Origin: Leptolyngbyaceae cyanobacterium
GTDB taxonomy: Bacteria; Cyanobacteriota; Cyanobacteriia; Cyanobacteriales; Aerosakkonemataceae
Assembly: GCA_036703985.1 (NCBI GenBank)
Contig: DATNQN010000053.1
Span: forward strand, 32,820 to 96,819
Direction: 5' to 3'
Length of the DNA: 64,000 nucleotides
Under the pieces are notes generated by a model that was given only the letters and a program-made list of their open reading frames with translations, had not been told where the DNA came from and searched no databases. This document shows positions 10,685 to 21,933 of this stretch, one piece after another. How positions within the stretch are numbered: position 1 is the stretch's first letter; the number at the start of each line of letters is the position of its first letter. Made by a program: the position numbers and the translations under genes.

Positions 10685-12442
10685 ATGGAAATGTTGAATT
10701 TGGTAAAAAAAGCAGCACAATGCTTGGTGCAAGACGAGTATGATGAGGCGATCGCAATTTACGAACAAGCTATTGAAGCCGATCCTACTATCATCTCTAA
10801 TTACGGAAAATTAGGGTTGGCTTTACTTTTAGCTGGGAGAGAAGAAGAAGCACAAGCTTGTTGGTTATCAGTACTATTAGAAGGAGTTGAAGATGAATCG
10901 GCAGAATTAATTGAGATATTAGAAAAAGAAGGAATTCAACGTTTAGAAGCGGGGAAATACGAACAAGCAGAAAAAATTTATTGCCAAATAATAGAACTAG
11001 CACCAAATTACGCTATTGCTTATAAAAATTTAGGCAATGCGCTGTTGAATCAGGGTAAGCTAGAAGATGCGATCGCATATTATCAGCAAGGACTTGCTTT
11101 AGCACCAAACGATGCCATCACTTATTATCATTTAGGTATAGTTTTTCATCAGCAAGACAAAATACAAGAGGCGATCGATTGTTACCAAAAATCTCTGGCG
11201 ATTTCTCCTGATTCTGCCACGGTTTTCAATAATTTAGGCAATGCTTGGCAAAGAAAAGGAAAATTAGAAGAAGCGATCGCTTGTTACCAACAATCTCTTA
11301 TCTTAGATAGTAACCAAATTTTAACTTATCATAATCTGGGTAGTGCATTGAATGCTCAAGGTAAAGTAGACGAAGCACTGGCAACTTTTCAGAAAGCGCT
11401 GGCTTTAGATCCAAATTATGTGGAATCTTACCACAATTTAGCCATATTTTATCAAGATAACCGCCAATACAACGAAGCATTAGCTTGTTGCGATCGCGCT
11501 CTTGAAATCGAACCCAATAACGCTGAAATACACTGGAATCGTGCTTTAAATCTGCTCAAATTAGGAGTATACGAACAAGGGTTCATTGAGTATGAATGGC
11601 GCTGGCAACGCAAAAATAACCACCCTCGCACTTTACCAAAACCCATTTGGAATGGCTCAGATTTAACAGGTAAAACTATTCTGTTGCAAGCCGAACAAGG
11701 AATGGGAGATATCATTCAATTTATCCGCTATATACCTTTATTATTAGAACAAGCTAGTAAGATAATTGTGGAATGTCATCCACCATTGGTGAAATTACTG
11801 AAAACAATGAAAGGAATTTACAAAGTAGTAGCTATAGGTGAAGAGTTACCGGAATTTGATGTTTATATTCCTATCCTCAGCTTACCACGGATTTTAAAAA
11901 CAAATCTAGAAACAATACCTGCCCAAATTCCTTATTTAACTCCTTTAGAATCCGTTAGCGTGCAACTAGATAAACTAGCCAAATCCGATTTTAAAGTAGG
12001 CATAGTTTGGGCTGGCAATCCGGAACATCCCAGCGATCGCAGAAGGTCTAGTTCTTTACATTATTTCATCCAACTTTTAGACCTACCAAATATTGCTTTT
12101 TATAGTTTACAAAAAGGGCTAAAAGCATCTGAAATATCACAAATATCATCTTCATTACCATTGATAGATTTAAGTAATCAAATTAATAACTTTGCCGATA
12201 CAGCCGCCGTGATAACCCAAATGGATTTAGTCATCACTGTAGATACTGCTGTCGCCCATTTAGCTGGTGCGTTGGGTAAGCCAGTATGGGTACTTTTATG
12301 TTATAATTCCGACTGGCGATGGATAATCGATCGAGACGATACTCCTTGGTATCCGACTATGCGCTTATTCCACCAAAATAACCCTGGTGATTGGCAAGAA
12401 GTTTTGGAAAGAGTAAGGCAAAGCCTAACAGAATTTACATGA
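10685..12442 (+). CDS. TPR protein with C-terminal GT9-like (heptosyltransferase-type) domain
   Basis: 585 aa. Residues 1 to about 295 are TPR units of the SPINDLY kind (for example LEDAIAYYQQGLALAPND, VDEALATFQKALALDPN). The C-terminal 270 residues have a GT-B-like half with GMGDIIQFIRYIPLL, a central KVGIVWAGNPEHPSDRRRS stretch and the late signature LVITVDTAVAHLAGALGKPVWVLL, which is the nucleotide-sugar-binding region of GT9/heptosyltransferase-related proteins. The donor sugar is unknown. It starts 31 nt after the multidomain transferase and ends 123 nt before a convergent methyltransferase. The repeats are very regular, so recombination between units is possible. Confidence 0.87.
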   Translation: MEMLNLVKKAAQCLVQDEYDEAIAIYEQAIEADPTIISNYGKLGLALLLAGREEEAQACWLSVLLEGVEDESAELIEILEKEGIQRLEAGKYEQAEKIYCQIIELAPNYAIAYKNLGNALLNQGKLEDAIAYYQQGLALAPNDAITYYHLGIVFHQQDKIQEAIDCYQKSLAISPDSATVFNNLGNAWQRKGKLEEAIACYQQSLILDSNQILTYHNLGSALNAQGKVDEALATFQKALALDPNYVESYHNLAIFYQDNRQYNEALACCDRALEIEPNNAEIHWNRALNLLKLGVYEQGFIEYEWRWQRKNNHPRTLPKPIWNGSDLTGKTILLQAEQGMGDIIQFIRYIPLLLEQASKIIVECHPPLVKLLKTMKGIYKVVAIGEELPEFDVYIPILSLPRILKTNLETIPAQIPYLTPLESVSVQLDKLAKSDFKVGIVWAGNPEHPSDRRRSSSLHYFIQLLDLPNIAFYSLQKGLKASEISQISSSLPLIDLSNQINNFADTAAVITQMDLVITVDTAVAHLAGALGKPVWVLLCYNSDWRWIIDRDDTPWYPTMRLFHQNNPGDWQEVLERVRQSLTEFT

Positions 12443-12565
12443 TATAACCTGAGAGAGAAAATAATAATTTCCAAATGATGATTCGTCAATAGCAGTTTGA
12501 AATTAGCCTTAACTTCTCCGAGCTATTAAACTAGAAACCGGTATTGGGAATCTTAACTAATAACT

Positions 12566-13126
12566 TTATTTCACAACTTCTAATATCATTTCTATTTGTT
12601 CGATTAAATTATTGTAATAAGCACTTTCAGAAAGTAATAAATCGACATCTACTTCTGGTTCTGGATGAAGCTCAAACCAATGAGAACTTGGCGTGTAATA
12701 AGTACCAATTAACTCAAAATTTACCCCTAAATATAAACCGAGAGGAGAATTAGCTGCTTTTTCTTCTACCCATTTCTTATTTAATCTCTGGGAAAAAAGC
12801 GATAATCCCATTGGAGTGACTACCCGTACATGAGTTGGGTCGTCAAAAAAGAAGTCATGGCGATGATGAGGAACGATAATCTGAATTTTGGCTCCATGTT
12901 GGCAGATGCGATACATTTCTTTAATAATATTTAAATAAGTGTTGGTATCTTGACCTAAATGTTCGAGAACGTGGATTAGTAAAATTTCCCTGACTGAGTT
13001 ATCTTTCCAAGGCCAAGGAAAAGTTTCTAAATCTTGTTTAACATCAGGATTGCCAAATTTATCAACATTGATATAACCATCTAACTTTCTTTCTCCACAA
13101 CCTAAATTAAGTCGTAAGTTATTCAT
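12566..13126 (-). CDS. Type 11 class I SAM methyltransferase
   Basis: 186 aa from the ATG at 13126; the frame also opens from a TTG at 13147. It begins directly with motif I (LRLNLGCGERKLDGYINVD), which is usual for small methyltransferases in glycan clusters, followed by the post-I acidic residues and ILLIHVLEHL (motif IV). The second half has a predicted substrate lid with GLSLFSQRLNKKW. Its closeness to the TPR-transferase block suggests a sugar or lipid carrier substrate; this is inference. It converges with the TPR-GT9 gene and is divergent from the ABC permease. Confidence 0.82.
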   Translation of the reverse strand: MNNLRLNLGCGERKLDGYINVDKFGNPDVKQDLETFPWPWKDNSVREILLIHVLEHLGQDTNTYLNIIKEMYRICQHGAKIQIIVPHHRHDFFFDDPTHVRVVTPMGLSLFSQRLNKKWVEEKAANSPLGLYLGVNFELIGTYYTPSSHWFELHPEPEVDVDLLLSESAYYNNLIEQIEMILEVVK

Positions 13127-13245
13127 ATTGATAGTTAGCACTCCCAAGTAAGTTTTTTAGAAACGGCTGATGAATTTACGGCAGTCAGCCAAAATTTATA
13201 TTAAACTGATTTTAGCGCTTAAGCCTTAGCTTTGATTTTATATAA

Positions 13246-14139
13246 ATGGCTCTCAAAAGATTACAGTTACCTCAATTTCTGCGTTTTTCCGATCGCACTG
13301 CTAGTATTTCATGGCAATTAACGATCGCAGGATTCATTATCACCCTCTTTTTTGTCTTAGTAGCAATTTTTGCTCCCTCTTTTCAAGCTTGGGGATGGCT
13401 GCAAAGTCCGACTCAATCTCTAACTAATCCCATCCACCAAGCACCTTCCTGGAGTTATTGGTTCGGTACTTCTCGCCAAGGTTATGATGTATTCTCGCGG
13501 ACGCTATTCGGTACGCAAGCTGCTTTGCAAGTGGTGATTTTAGCTACAGCTTTAAGTTTAGTAATAGGCGTGCCATTAGGTTTAGTTAGCGGTTATTTGG
13601 GTGGCAGGCTGGATCGGGTGCTGCTATTTGTGATGGATACTATTTATACTTTGCCGGGGCTGTTGCTATCGGTGACGCTGGCGTTTGTAGTGGGACGGGG
13701 AGTTTTGAATGCGGCGATCGCAATTAGCATTGCCTACATTCCTCAATATTATCGAGTAGTTAGAAACCACACCCACAGCGTCAAAACCGAACTGTACATC
13801 GAAGCTGCCCAAGCGATGGGCGCTAACACCTGGGCGGTTTTATCTCGATACTTATTTCTAAACGTGATTCAAAGCGTGCCAGTGCTATTTACCCTCAATG
13901 CTGCCGACGCAATTCTCACTCTGGGCGGTTTAGGTTTTTTGGGGTTGGGATTGCCGGATGAAGTGCCAGAATGGGGTCACGATTTAAAATTAGCTTTGGA
14001 AGCTTTACCAACCGGGATCTGGTGGACGACTTTATTTCCTGGTTTGGCTCTTACTTTGATGGTAGTAGGATTATCATTGCTGGGTGAAGGATTGAGCGAG
14101 TTTGTTAATCCCCAGTTGCGTAAAGGAATGAGGAACTAG
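13246..14139 (+). CDS. ABC transporter permease, DppC/OppC family
   Basis: 297 aa. An N-terminal membrane helix (about 22-46) is followed by a periplasmic stretch ending in WFGTSRQGYDVFSRTLFGTQ, typical of DppC/OppC permeases. Five more hydrophobic segments follow, with the cytoplasmic EAA loop EAAQAMGANTWAVLSRYLF that docks on the ATPase. The family imports peptides, nickel or glutathione. No binding protein, second permease or ATPase gene lies next to it, so it is either a scattered subunit, as often in cyanobacteria, or works with distant genes. Confidence 0.9.
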   Translation: MALKRLQLPQFLRFSDRTASISWQLTIAGFIITLFFVLVAIFAPSFQAWGWLQSPTQSLTNPIHQAPSWSYWFGTSRQGYDVFSRTLFGTQAALQVVILATALSLVIGVPLGLVSGYLGGRLDRVLLFVMDTIYTLPGLLLSVTLAFVVGRGVLNAAIAISIAYIPQYYRVVRNHTHSVKTELYIEAAQAMGANTWAVLSRYLFLNVIQSVPVLFTLNAADAILTLGGLGFLGLGLPDEVPEWGHDLKLALEALPTGIWWTTLFPGLALTLMVVGLSLLGEGLSEFVNPQLRKGMRN

Positions 14140-14198
14140 AAATTTGTGAACCAGTCAGATATTAAGAACCGATCTGAAAAGTGGTGGTGAGAATTTTT

Positions 14199-14222
14199 TT
14201 ACCACAGATGAACACAGATGAG
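14199..14222. repeat. Dispersed repeat, ACCACAGATGAACACAGATG type
   Basis: A copy of the short intergenic family built from the unit ACAGATGAACACAGATG. Related copies lie at 15760-15791 and, on the opposite strand, 24260-24310. It abuts the 5' end of the secreted-protein gene at 14263. Confidence 0.6.
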
Positions 14223-14262
14223 ATGGGTTCTTAATAGTTATATTTTTCAGGGAATCAGTACA

Positions 14263-14781
14263 ATGAAAATAAAAACTTCTTTGCTTAAGGTGACTGGTTG
14301 TGCGATCGTTCCAATTGCTGTAGCTGGATTAACTAGCGGTTTTTTTAATCCAGAGGTGAATGCCCAACCAACCGCAATTGCTCAGAACGTCAACCGAGAT
14401 GAACCGCTGGATGTTACTTTAAATCAAAGATTTTCTTTGGCAAATTCATTAGATAGAATTCAACAAATCCGAGGCGCGTTGAATAGTTTTCGGACGCTGA
14501 CGGAAAGAAGCAAAACCGCGCTAGGACAGAGAGTTATTAGTAGCGTTGGCAATACAGAGCCGGACATCCAAACTTTAGGTTTTACTAATTGGGTGGGTGC
14601 GGTAGAAGGTACAGTGAGGGGTCAAAATTACCGCATCAAAAAACTGGAGTTTGAGTTAGCACAAAAGCAATTTGAAGATAAGCAAATTTCTCAAGCTGCT
14701 TTCAACCAGAAAAGAACGGCTTATCAGCAAGCTCAAAGAGAATTTCAAAATTTCGTAAATTCCTTTAGAATTGCAGATTAG
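14263..14781 (+). CDS. Secreted hypothetical protein with helical C-terminus
   Basis: 172 aa from the ATG at 14263; an upstream ATG at 14218 lies inside a dispersed repeat and is unlikely to be used. The N-terminus (MKIKTSLLKVTGCAIVPIAVAGL) is a signal peptide, with likely cleavage near VNAQP. The mature part has a short domain with FSLANSLDRIQQIRGALNSF and a Gln/Lys/Glu-rich helix (about 125-165) that may form a coiled coil. I do not recognise the family. It is 26 nt upstream of the ROK kinase on the same strand, which may mean co-transcription, but no functional link is evident. Confidence 0.7.
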   Translation: MKIKTSLLKVTGCAIVPIAVAGLTSGFFNPEVNAQPTAIAQNVNRDEPLDVTLNQRFSLANSLDRIQQIRGALNSFRTLTERSKTALGQRVISSVGNTEPDIQTLGFTNWVGAVEGTVRGQNYRIKKLEFELAQKQFEDKQISQAAFNQKRTAYQQAQREFQNFVNSFRIAD

Positions 14782-14807
14782 TCATTTATATCTGCCAAAA
14801 TTTACGC

Positions 14808-15716
14808 ATGGGAACGGAACCCAATCTTTCTAACCAACAAGTATTAGGTATCGATTTAGGTGGAACCGCGATTAAATTAGGGCGGTTCCTGAAAGATGGT
14901 ACTTGCTTGCAGTCGTTGACGGTACCAACGCCCCAACCTGCTACCCCAGAAGCGGTACTGGATGCGATCGTACAAGCGCTCGCAGCTTGTGGAGGAGAAG
15001 AAAACCTCAAAGCGATCGGCATCGGCACCCCTGGCCCAGCGGATGCGGCGGGCCGAATTGCGAAAGTAGCAATTAACTTAGTTGGTTGGAAAAATGTTCC
15101 GCTTGCCGATTGGATAGAAGCAAAGACCGGAATACCTACGATTTTGGCTAATGATGCTAATTGTGCTGGATTGGGCGAAGCTTGGTTAGGTGCGGGTCGC
15201 CGCTTTCGCAACATGATTTTGCTCACTTTGGGAACTGGGGTGGGCGGTGCGATCGTTCTGGATGGCAAGTTATTCACCGGTCATCAAGGTGCGGCTGGGG
15301 AATTGGGATTAATTACCTTAAATCCAGATGGCCCAGAGTGCAATAGCGGCAATCGCGGTTCTTTAGAGCAATATGTCTCCGTACAAGCAATCAGACGGCG
15401 AACTGGATTAGAACCGAAAGAATTAGGCGATCGCGCAACCGCAGGAGACGAAAAAGCATTAGAATTTTGGCAAAGCTACGGACGGGATCTCGGTGCTGGT
15501 TTGGCAAGTTTGATCTACGTTCTGACTCCAGAAGCGATCGTAATTGGTGGAGGAGTTTGTGCTAGTGCAGAATTTTTCTTGCCAGCAGTAAAAGCAGAAA
15601 TTGAGCGGCGAGTTTTGTTGAGTTCCCGCACGGGTTTAGAGTTATTGGTAGCAGAATTAGGCAATCAAGCAGGAATGGTTGGTGCTGCTAAATTGGCATG
15701 GGAAAAAGTTATATAA
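14808..15716 (+). CDS. ROK family sugar kinase (glucokinase-like)
   Basis: 302 aa. It has the phosphate-1 loop GIDLGGTAIKLGRF (residues 14-27), the sugar-binding/catalytic region ILANDANCAGLGEAWLGAG with likely catalytic base Asp116, LTLGTGVGGAIVLDG (phosphate-2) and the ROK signature region GHQGAAGELGLI. The usual zinc-binding CxCGxxGCxE is reduced to PECNSGNRGSLEQY, with a single Cys, so the canonical zinc site looks lost; many cyanobacterial ROK kinases I recall share this form. The likely reaction is ATP-dependent phosphorylation of glucose or a related sugar. Confidence 0.9.
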   Translation: MGTEPNLSNQQVLGIDLGGTAIKLGRFLKDGTCLQSLTVPTPQPATPEAVLDAIVQALAACGGEENLKAIGIGTPGPADAAGRIAKVAINLVGWKNVPLADWIEAKTGIPTILANDANCAGLGEAWLGAGRRFRNMILLTLGTGVGGAIVLDGKLFTGHQGAAGELGLITLNPDGPECNSGNRGSLEQYVSVQAIRRRTGLEPKELGDRATAGDEKALEFWQSYGRDLGAGLASLIYVLTPEAIVIGGGVCASAEFFLPAVKAEIERRVLLSSRTGLELLVAELGNQAGMVGAAKLAWEKVI

Positions 15717-15759
15717 AGTGATGCTCTCAGGTTATTTGTGGGAATCAGAGGTTAAATTT

Positions 15760-15791
15760 TTACCGCAGATTAAGACAGATAAACGCAGATA
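15760..15791. repeat. Dispersed repeat, ACCGCAGATTAAGACAGATAAACGCAGAT type
   Basis: A degenerate copy of the ACAGAT/GCAGAT short-unit intergenic family also seen at 14199 and 24260. It lies in the 156-bp gap between the ROK kinase and the Uma2 gene. Confidence 0.55.
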
Positions 15792-15872
15792 AAAGAGCAA
15801 TGCTAACGAACATATGATGCTGTTTCTGTAAAATAAGAGAGGCGATCCTATTAAGGGAACAGGAGAAAAGCT

Positions 15873-16583
15873 ATGAGCGCTCTGACGAATAAGAGCAGTA
15901 TCACTATTCCATTTTTAGAAAATGGCGATATGCTTTCTCGTGCAGAATTCGAGCGGCGTTATCAAGCTATGCCCCATCTGAAAAAAGCCGAACTGATCGA
16001 AGGAATTGTTTATATGGCTTCTCCTTTAAGATTTGAGCCCCACGCCGAACCCCATGCCAATTTAATCATCTGGCTTGGTAACTACAAAATAGCAACGCCA
16101 GGAGTGCGTTTGGGCGATAATCCGACTGTCCGCCTTGATTTGGATAACGAACCTCAACCGGATGCTGTTTTGCTAATTGATAGTTATCGTGGTGGTCAAA
16201 GTCGTCTTAGCGATGATGGTTATATCGAAGGCGCACCAGAACTGATTGCGGAAATTGCTGCTAGTACAGCCTCTATAGACCTCCGAGACAAAAAACGAGT
16301 TTATCGCCGCAATGGAGTAAAAGAGTATATTGTTTGGCAAGTGATGGAGGAACGCCTCGATTGGTTTTCCTTACAAGATGGGGAATATATTTCTCTTGTA
16401 TACGATCCAGAAGGAATAATTCGCAGCCAGGTTTTTCCGGGGTTATGGTTGTCTGTTTCAGCACTTTTGGCTGGTGATATGCTTCAAGTTATCGCTACTC
16501 TACAAACCGGGCTTTCTAGTAGCGAACATCAAAATTTTCTCCAAAATTTAAGTGCAGTACAAAATAATAACGCTGGTTTTTAG
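15873..16583 (+). CDS. Uma2 family endonuclease-like protein (DUF820)
   Basis: 236 aa, somewhat longer than the common 190-aa form. The PD-(D/E)XK-like core is visible: AELIEGIVYMASP (Glu), EPQPDAVLLID (Asp), ELIAEIAASTASIDLRDKKRVY (Glu-x-Ala with a following Lys/Arg) and VKEYIVWQV. A Shine-Dalgarno stretch AGGAGAAAAGCT precedes the ATG. The family is hugely expanded in cyanobacteria; its physiological role is unresolved, and proposals include a mobile-element nuclease. No partner gene is adjacent. Confidence 0.9.
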   Translation: MSALTNKSSITIPFLENGDMLSRAEFERRYQAMPHLKKAELIEGIVYMASPLRFEPHAEPHANLIIWLGNYKIATPGVRLGDNPTVRLDLDNEPQPDAVLLIDSYRGGQSRLSDDGYIEGAPELIAEIAASTASIDLRDKKRVYRRNGVKEYIVWQVMEERLDWFSLQDGEYISLVYDPEGIIRSQVFPGLWLSVSALLAGDMLQVIATLQTGLSSSEHQNFLQNLSAVQNNNAGF

Positions 16584-16584
16584 T

Positions 16585-16628
16585 GAGGACTTTAGTCCTC
16601 TTGCGTTCCTCAACTAAGGACTAAAGTC
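16585..16628. repeat. Inverted repeat, GAGGACTTTAGTCCTC family
   Basis: A 7-bp hairpin (GAGGACT-TT-AGTCCTC, 16585-16600) sits in a larger 12-bp perfect inverted repeat (16588-16599 with 16617-16628). It starts 2 nt after the Uma2 stop and may act as its terminator. The AGGACTAAAGTC unit looks like a dispersed intergenic repeat. Confidence 0.6.
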
Positions 16629-16671
16629 ATTACTACAGACTAAGTTATATGAGCGTACATGGTATTAATTA

Positions 16672-16700
16672 TGAATTCTGACTGCTGAATTCTGACTCCT
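16672..16700. repeat. Dispersed GAATTCTGACTCCT tandem-unit repeat
   Basis: Two near-copies of TGAATTCTGACT(C/G)C. Related arrays lie at 26791-26830 and, inverted, at 28110-28158. This copy just overlaps the 3' end of the duplicated-domain gene. Confidence 0.6.
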
Positions 16701-17115
16701 ATAAAGAATATCCCGTTTCCTGTTGAATATAACTAATAATTTTGTCATAAGCATCCTGGTTACTTTGGGGATGAATGACAATGGGAATAGAACCATCTGG
16801 CAACCAAAAACTGATTCTGCCATTTGGTTCGCAACAAAAAGTACTAATTCCCTTAAGATTAATTACATAATCATTTCTTTCATAAGTTATTTTCACCCAG
16901 TAGCCGTTAAAAGTTTGTCCGCTGACGTTTTGAATGTATGACGCGACTTTTTGATAGGCATCTGGATATCCTTGGGGATTAATTACGATCGGAAAAGCGC
17001 TATCTGGCAACCAAAATGTCAACCTGCCGTTTGTTTCGTAAGCGAAAGCACAGACGCGCTCAAGATCTATTACATATTCTTTCCTCTCGTAACTAATTTT
17101 GATCCAATAGGTCAC
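16699..17115 (-). CDS. Hypothetical protein made of two tandem copies of a ~66-aa beta-rich unit
   Basis: 138 aa. Residues 2 to about 68 and 71 to about 136 are clear copies of one unit: TYWIKISYERKEYVIDLERV versus GYWVKITYERNDYVINLKGI, then the pairs NGRLTFWLPDSAFPIVINPQ and NGRISFWLPDGSIPIVIHPQ, each ending with DAY.K..SYIQ. No signal peptide, membrane helix or metal motif is seen. I do not recognise the family. The unit looks like a small beta-sheet plus terminal helix, perhaps a binding module. It is 156 bp upstream of the pyrG 3' end on the same strand. Confidence 0.75.
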   Translation of the reverse strand: MTYWIKISYERKEYVIDLERVCAFAYETNGRLTFWLPDSAFPIVINPQGYPDAYQKVASYIQNVSGQTFNGYWVKITYERNDYVINLKGISTFCCEPNGRISFWLPDGSIPIVIHPQSNQDAYDKIISYIQQETGYSL

Positions 17116-17271
17116 ACGCGCTCCTCACAACCACCATTGCCCGAATCGCAGGTTTTTGAATGAAAACTGCTAGAAAAATTTTTCACCCATGTATTAACAA
17201 CGCGAATGGGTTGCCAGCACACTCGCGTTGCGTTACTTGAAGAAAGCAATTGCCAACTATGGTTAGTAAAC

Positions 17272-19536
<2,265 letters not shown>

Positions 19537-20082
19537 ATGGCTAAGTTCTACTCCCAGTTGAATGAAGAATTACGTAGTTTTATCGCCGAACAAAAACTTT
19601 TCTTTACGGCGACTGCGGCTAATTCAGGCAGAATTAATTTATCACCGAAAGGCAGAGATACTTTTCGTTGTATCGACGATCGAACGGTAGCTTACTTGGA
19701 TCTGACTGGTAGTGGTAATGAAACAGCCGCTCATTTACTGGAAAACGGACGAATGACGATTATGTTTTGCAGTTTTTCGGAAAAGCCTTTAATCTTGCGT
19801 CTTTACGGACGAGGAAAAACCATTAGCCAAAGACATCAAGATTGGGTAAAATTTTACTCTTTATTCAAGCCAACCCCAGGAGATAGGCAAATCATCGTTT
19901 TAGATGTGGAATCAGTACAAACATCTTGCGGATATGGCGTACCGATTTACGAACTAAAAGAAGAGAGGGAAACCATTGTCGAATGGGCAACCAAAAAAGG
20001 AAAAGAAGGCATAAATGAATATTGGCATCAAAAGAACCAAAAAAGCATTGATGGCTTACCAACAAAGATTTTAGAAGATTAA
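19537..20082 (+). CDS. Pyridoxamine 5'-phosphate oxidase family protein
   Basis: 181 aa. The N-terminal part RSFIAEQKLFFTATAANSG, then RINLSPKGRDTFRCIDDRTV and LTGSGNETAAHLLENGRMTI, is typical of the split-barrel flavin-binding PPOX class. CSFSEKPLILRLYGRG is the characteristic third strand. Such proteins bind FMN (or F420 or heme in relatives) and reduce or oxidise unknown small molecules; this is not the PdxH enzyme of vitamin B6 synthesis. The gene precedes the amidase by 55 nt on the same strand. Confidence 0.87.
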   Translation: MAKFYSQLNEELRSFIAEQKLFFTATAANSGRINLSPKGRDTFRCIDDRTVAYLDLTGSGNETAAHLLENGRMTIMFCSFSEKPLILRLYGRGKTISQRHQDWVKFYSLFKPTPGDRQIIVLDVESVQTSCGYGVPIYELKEERETIVEWATKKGKEGINEYWHQKNQKSIDGLPTKILED

Positions 20083-20137
20083 ATTAGCCGATAATTAATC
20101 AAAGCAATGACCAATGACGAATTACCAATGACAAAAA

Positions 20138-21913
20138 ATGCAAAAAATACTAGGATTAATTGCAATCACAACTTTTATCGCGTATCCGGTCTTGGCTAAC
20201 CAACCATTTAACGTCGTTTTTCCTCGTACTAATCACCGAACTACATCGGAGAAAATTTTTATTTTAGGAACGGCACCACCAACGGGAAATGTATTGATAA
20301 ACGGTAAACCCATCCAAAGGAGTTCGGCGGGTCATTTTGCCCCTAGTTTTCCGTTAGAACTGGGGGACAATATTTTTACGTTGCGTTATGAAAACCAACA
20401 ACGGCAAATTAAAGTTACGCGCTTATCAAAATTTCCTACTCCCCCAACGGGATTGGCATTTGCAAAAGATTCTTTGATGCCATCTGTTAATATGGCTACG
20501 ATGCCGGGGGAATTAATTTGTTTTAGCGCGATCGCACCTCCCAATGCTACTGTTGCTGTTAAGTTAGGCGATCGCACTTTTCCCTTAATGCCCCAATCTT
20601 CTATTGTAGACCTGCCTCCGAACTCGGCTGCATTGACGGGAGAATTTCAATCTACTTCTCAACCTTTTAGTGGTAAATATGAAGGTTGCGCTACCGCTAA
20701 CTCGCCGGGAGATTTAGGGCGTCCGGAATTTCAGTTAACGTTAAATGGCAGAACGATTTCTCAAATCAGTCAAGGTAAAGTAGAAATCCTTTCCCCAGCA
20801 CAATTACAAATTGCGGAAGTAATCGCGGATGGGGGAGTTGCCCGCAGTGGGCCAAGTAGCGATCATTCTCGCTTAACGCCACTTCCCAAGGGAACTCAAG
20901 CAACGATTACGGGGAGAGAGGGAGAATGGGTGCGACTGGATTACGGCGCTTGGATTAAAAGTGAGGAAATTCGCGTTTTACCCGGCAGCGTACCACCTCG
21001 ATCGATTATTCGCAGCGTGAGGAGTCGTCAAATACCGGGCGCGACAGAAGTAATATTTCCCTTACAAGTACCAGTCCCAGTTAGCGTACAACAAGGCGAT
21101 CGCACTTTTACTCTCACGCTCTACAATACTACTGCCCAAACTGATACTATTCGCCTTGATGATAACCCGATAATTTCTCGTTTGGATTGGCAACAAACTG
21201 CACCCGGTCAAGTGCAATATACGTTTAATTTAAAATCTGCACAACAATGGGGTTATCAGTTGAAATATGATGGCCCTAACTTAGTATTAACTCTCCGTCA
21301 TCCACCTAACTCTTCATCAACGGGAGGAATGAAAGGAGAAGCAGACAAACCTTTATCTGGTATCAAAATTTTACTCGATCCAGGACATGGCGGAACTGAA
21401 CCGGGTGCAACTGGGCCAACAGGTTATCTAGAAAAAGATGCTAATTTAGCAATATCAAAGCTGTTGCGCGATCGATTAATTTCTCAAGGTGCTACTGTTT
21501 ATATGACGCGAGAGGACGATCGCTTTTTATCCTTACCTGAAAGAGTGGCAATTATCGATAAACTGCAACCTACAGTGGCATTTTCCATTCATTATAATTC
21601 CCTGCCAGATAATGGAGATGCCGAAAATACCAAAGGATTTAGTGCTTTTTGGTATAACACCCAAGCTCATAGTTTAGCGATGTTTTTGCATAATTATATA
21701 GTGGAAAAACGGGGTTACCCTTCTTATGGGGTGTATTGGAATAACTTAGCCCTCACTCGTCCGACTAGTGCGCCATCGGTATTATTGGAATTGGGTTTTA
21801 TGAGTAATCCAGACGAGTTTGAATCGGTAACAAATCCCCAGGATAGACAAAAAATGGCAGATGCGATCGCAAATGGAATAACCGAATGGTTTATGGCGAT
21901 AAATAGGATTTAA
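20138..21913 (+). CDS. N-acetylmuramoyl-L-alanine amidase with SH3 domain
   Basis: 591 aa. It has a signal peptide (about 1-20, ending VLA), a beta-rich N-terminal region, an SH3b-like segment (about 225-285, with VARSGPSSDHSRLTPLPKGTQ and WVRLDYGAWI), an AMIN-like beta domain (about 290-390) and a C-terminal Amidase_3 domain (about 405-590). The zinc ligands are His417 (LLDPGHGG), Glu432 and His485 (FSIHYNS); Glu551 (LELGFMSN) is the catalytic base. The enzyme cleaves the amide bond between MurNAc and the peptide stem in the periplasm, for daughter-cell separation or septal perforation. It is longer than a typical AmiC because of the extra N-terminal domains. Confidence 0.93.
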   Translation: MQKILGLIAITTFIAYPVLANQPFNVVFPRTNHRTTSEKIFILGTAPPTGNVLINGKPIQRSSAGHFAPSFPLELGDNIFTLRYENQQRQIKVTRLSKFPTPPTGLAFAKDSLMPSVNMATMPGELICFSAIAPPNATVAVKLGDRTFPLMPQSSIVDLPPNSAALTGEFQSTSQPFSGKYEGCATANSPGDLGRPEFQLTLNGRTISQISQGKVEILSPAQLQIAEVIADGGVARSGPSSDHSRLTPLPKGTQATITGREGEWVRLDYGAWIKSEEIRVLPGSVPPRSIIRSVRSRQIPGATEVIFPLQVPVPVSVQQGDRTFTLTLYNTTAQTDTIRLDDNPIISRLDWQQTAPGQVQYTFNLKSAQQWGYQLKYDGPNLVLTLRHPPNSSSTGGMKGEADKPLSGIKILLDPGHGGTEPGATGPTGYLEKDANLAISKLLRDRLISQGATVYMTREDDRFLSLPERVAIIDKLQPTVAFSIHYNSLPDNGDAENTKGFSAFWYNTQAHSLAMFLHNYIVEKRGYPSYGVYWNNLALTRPTSAPSVLLELGFMSNPDEFESVTNPQDRQKMADAIANGITEWFMAINRI

Positions 21914-21933
21914 ACGATTGAATTTCAGCACTA

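Noticed and set aside
14218..14262. Upstream ATG for the secreted protein
   Set aside because: It falls inside a dispersed repeat; the start at 14263 gives a proper signal peptide.
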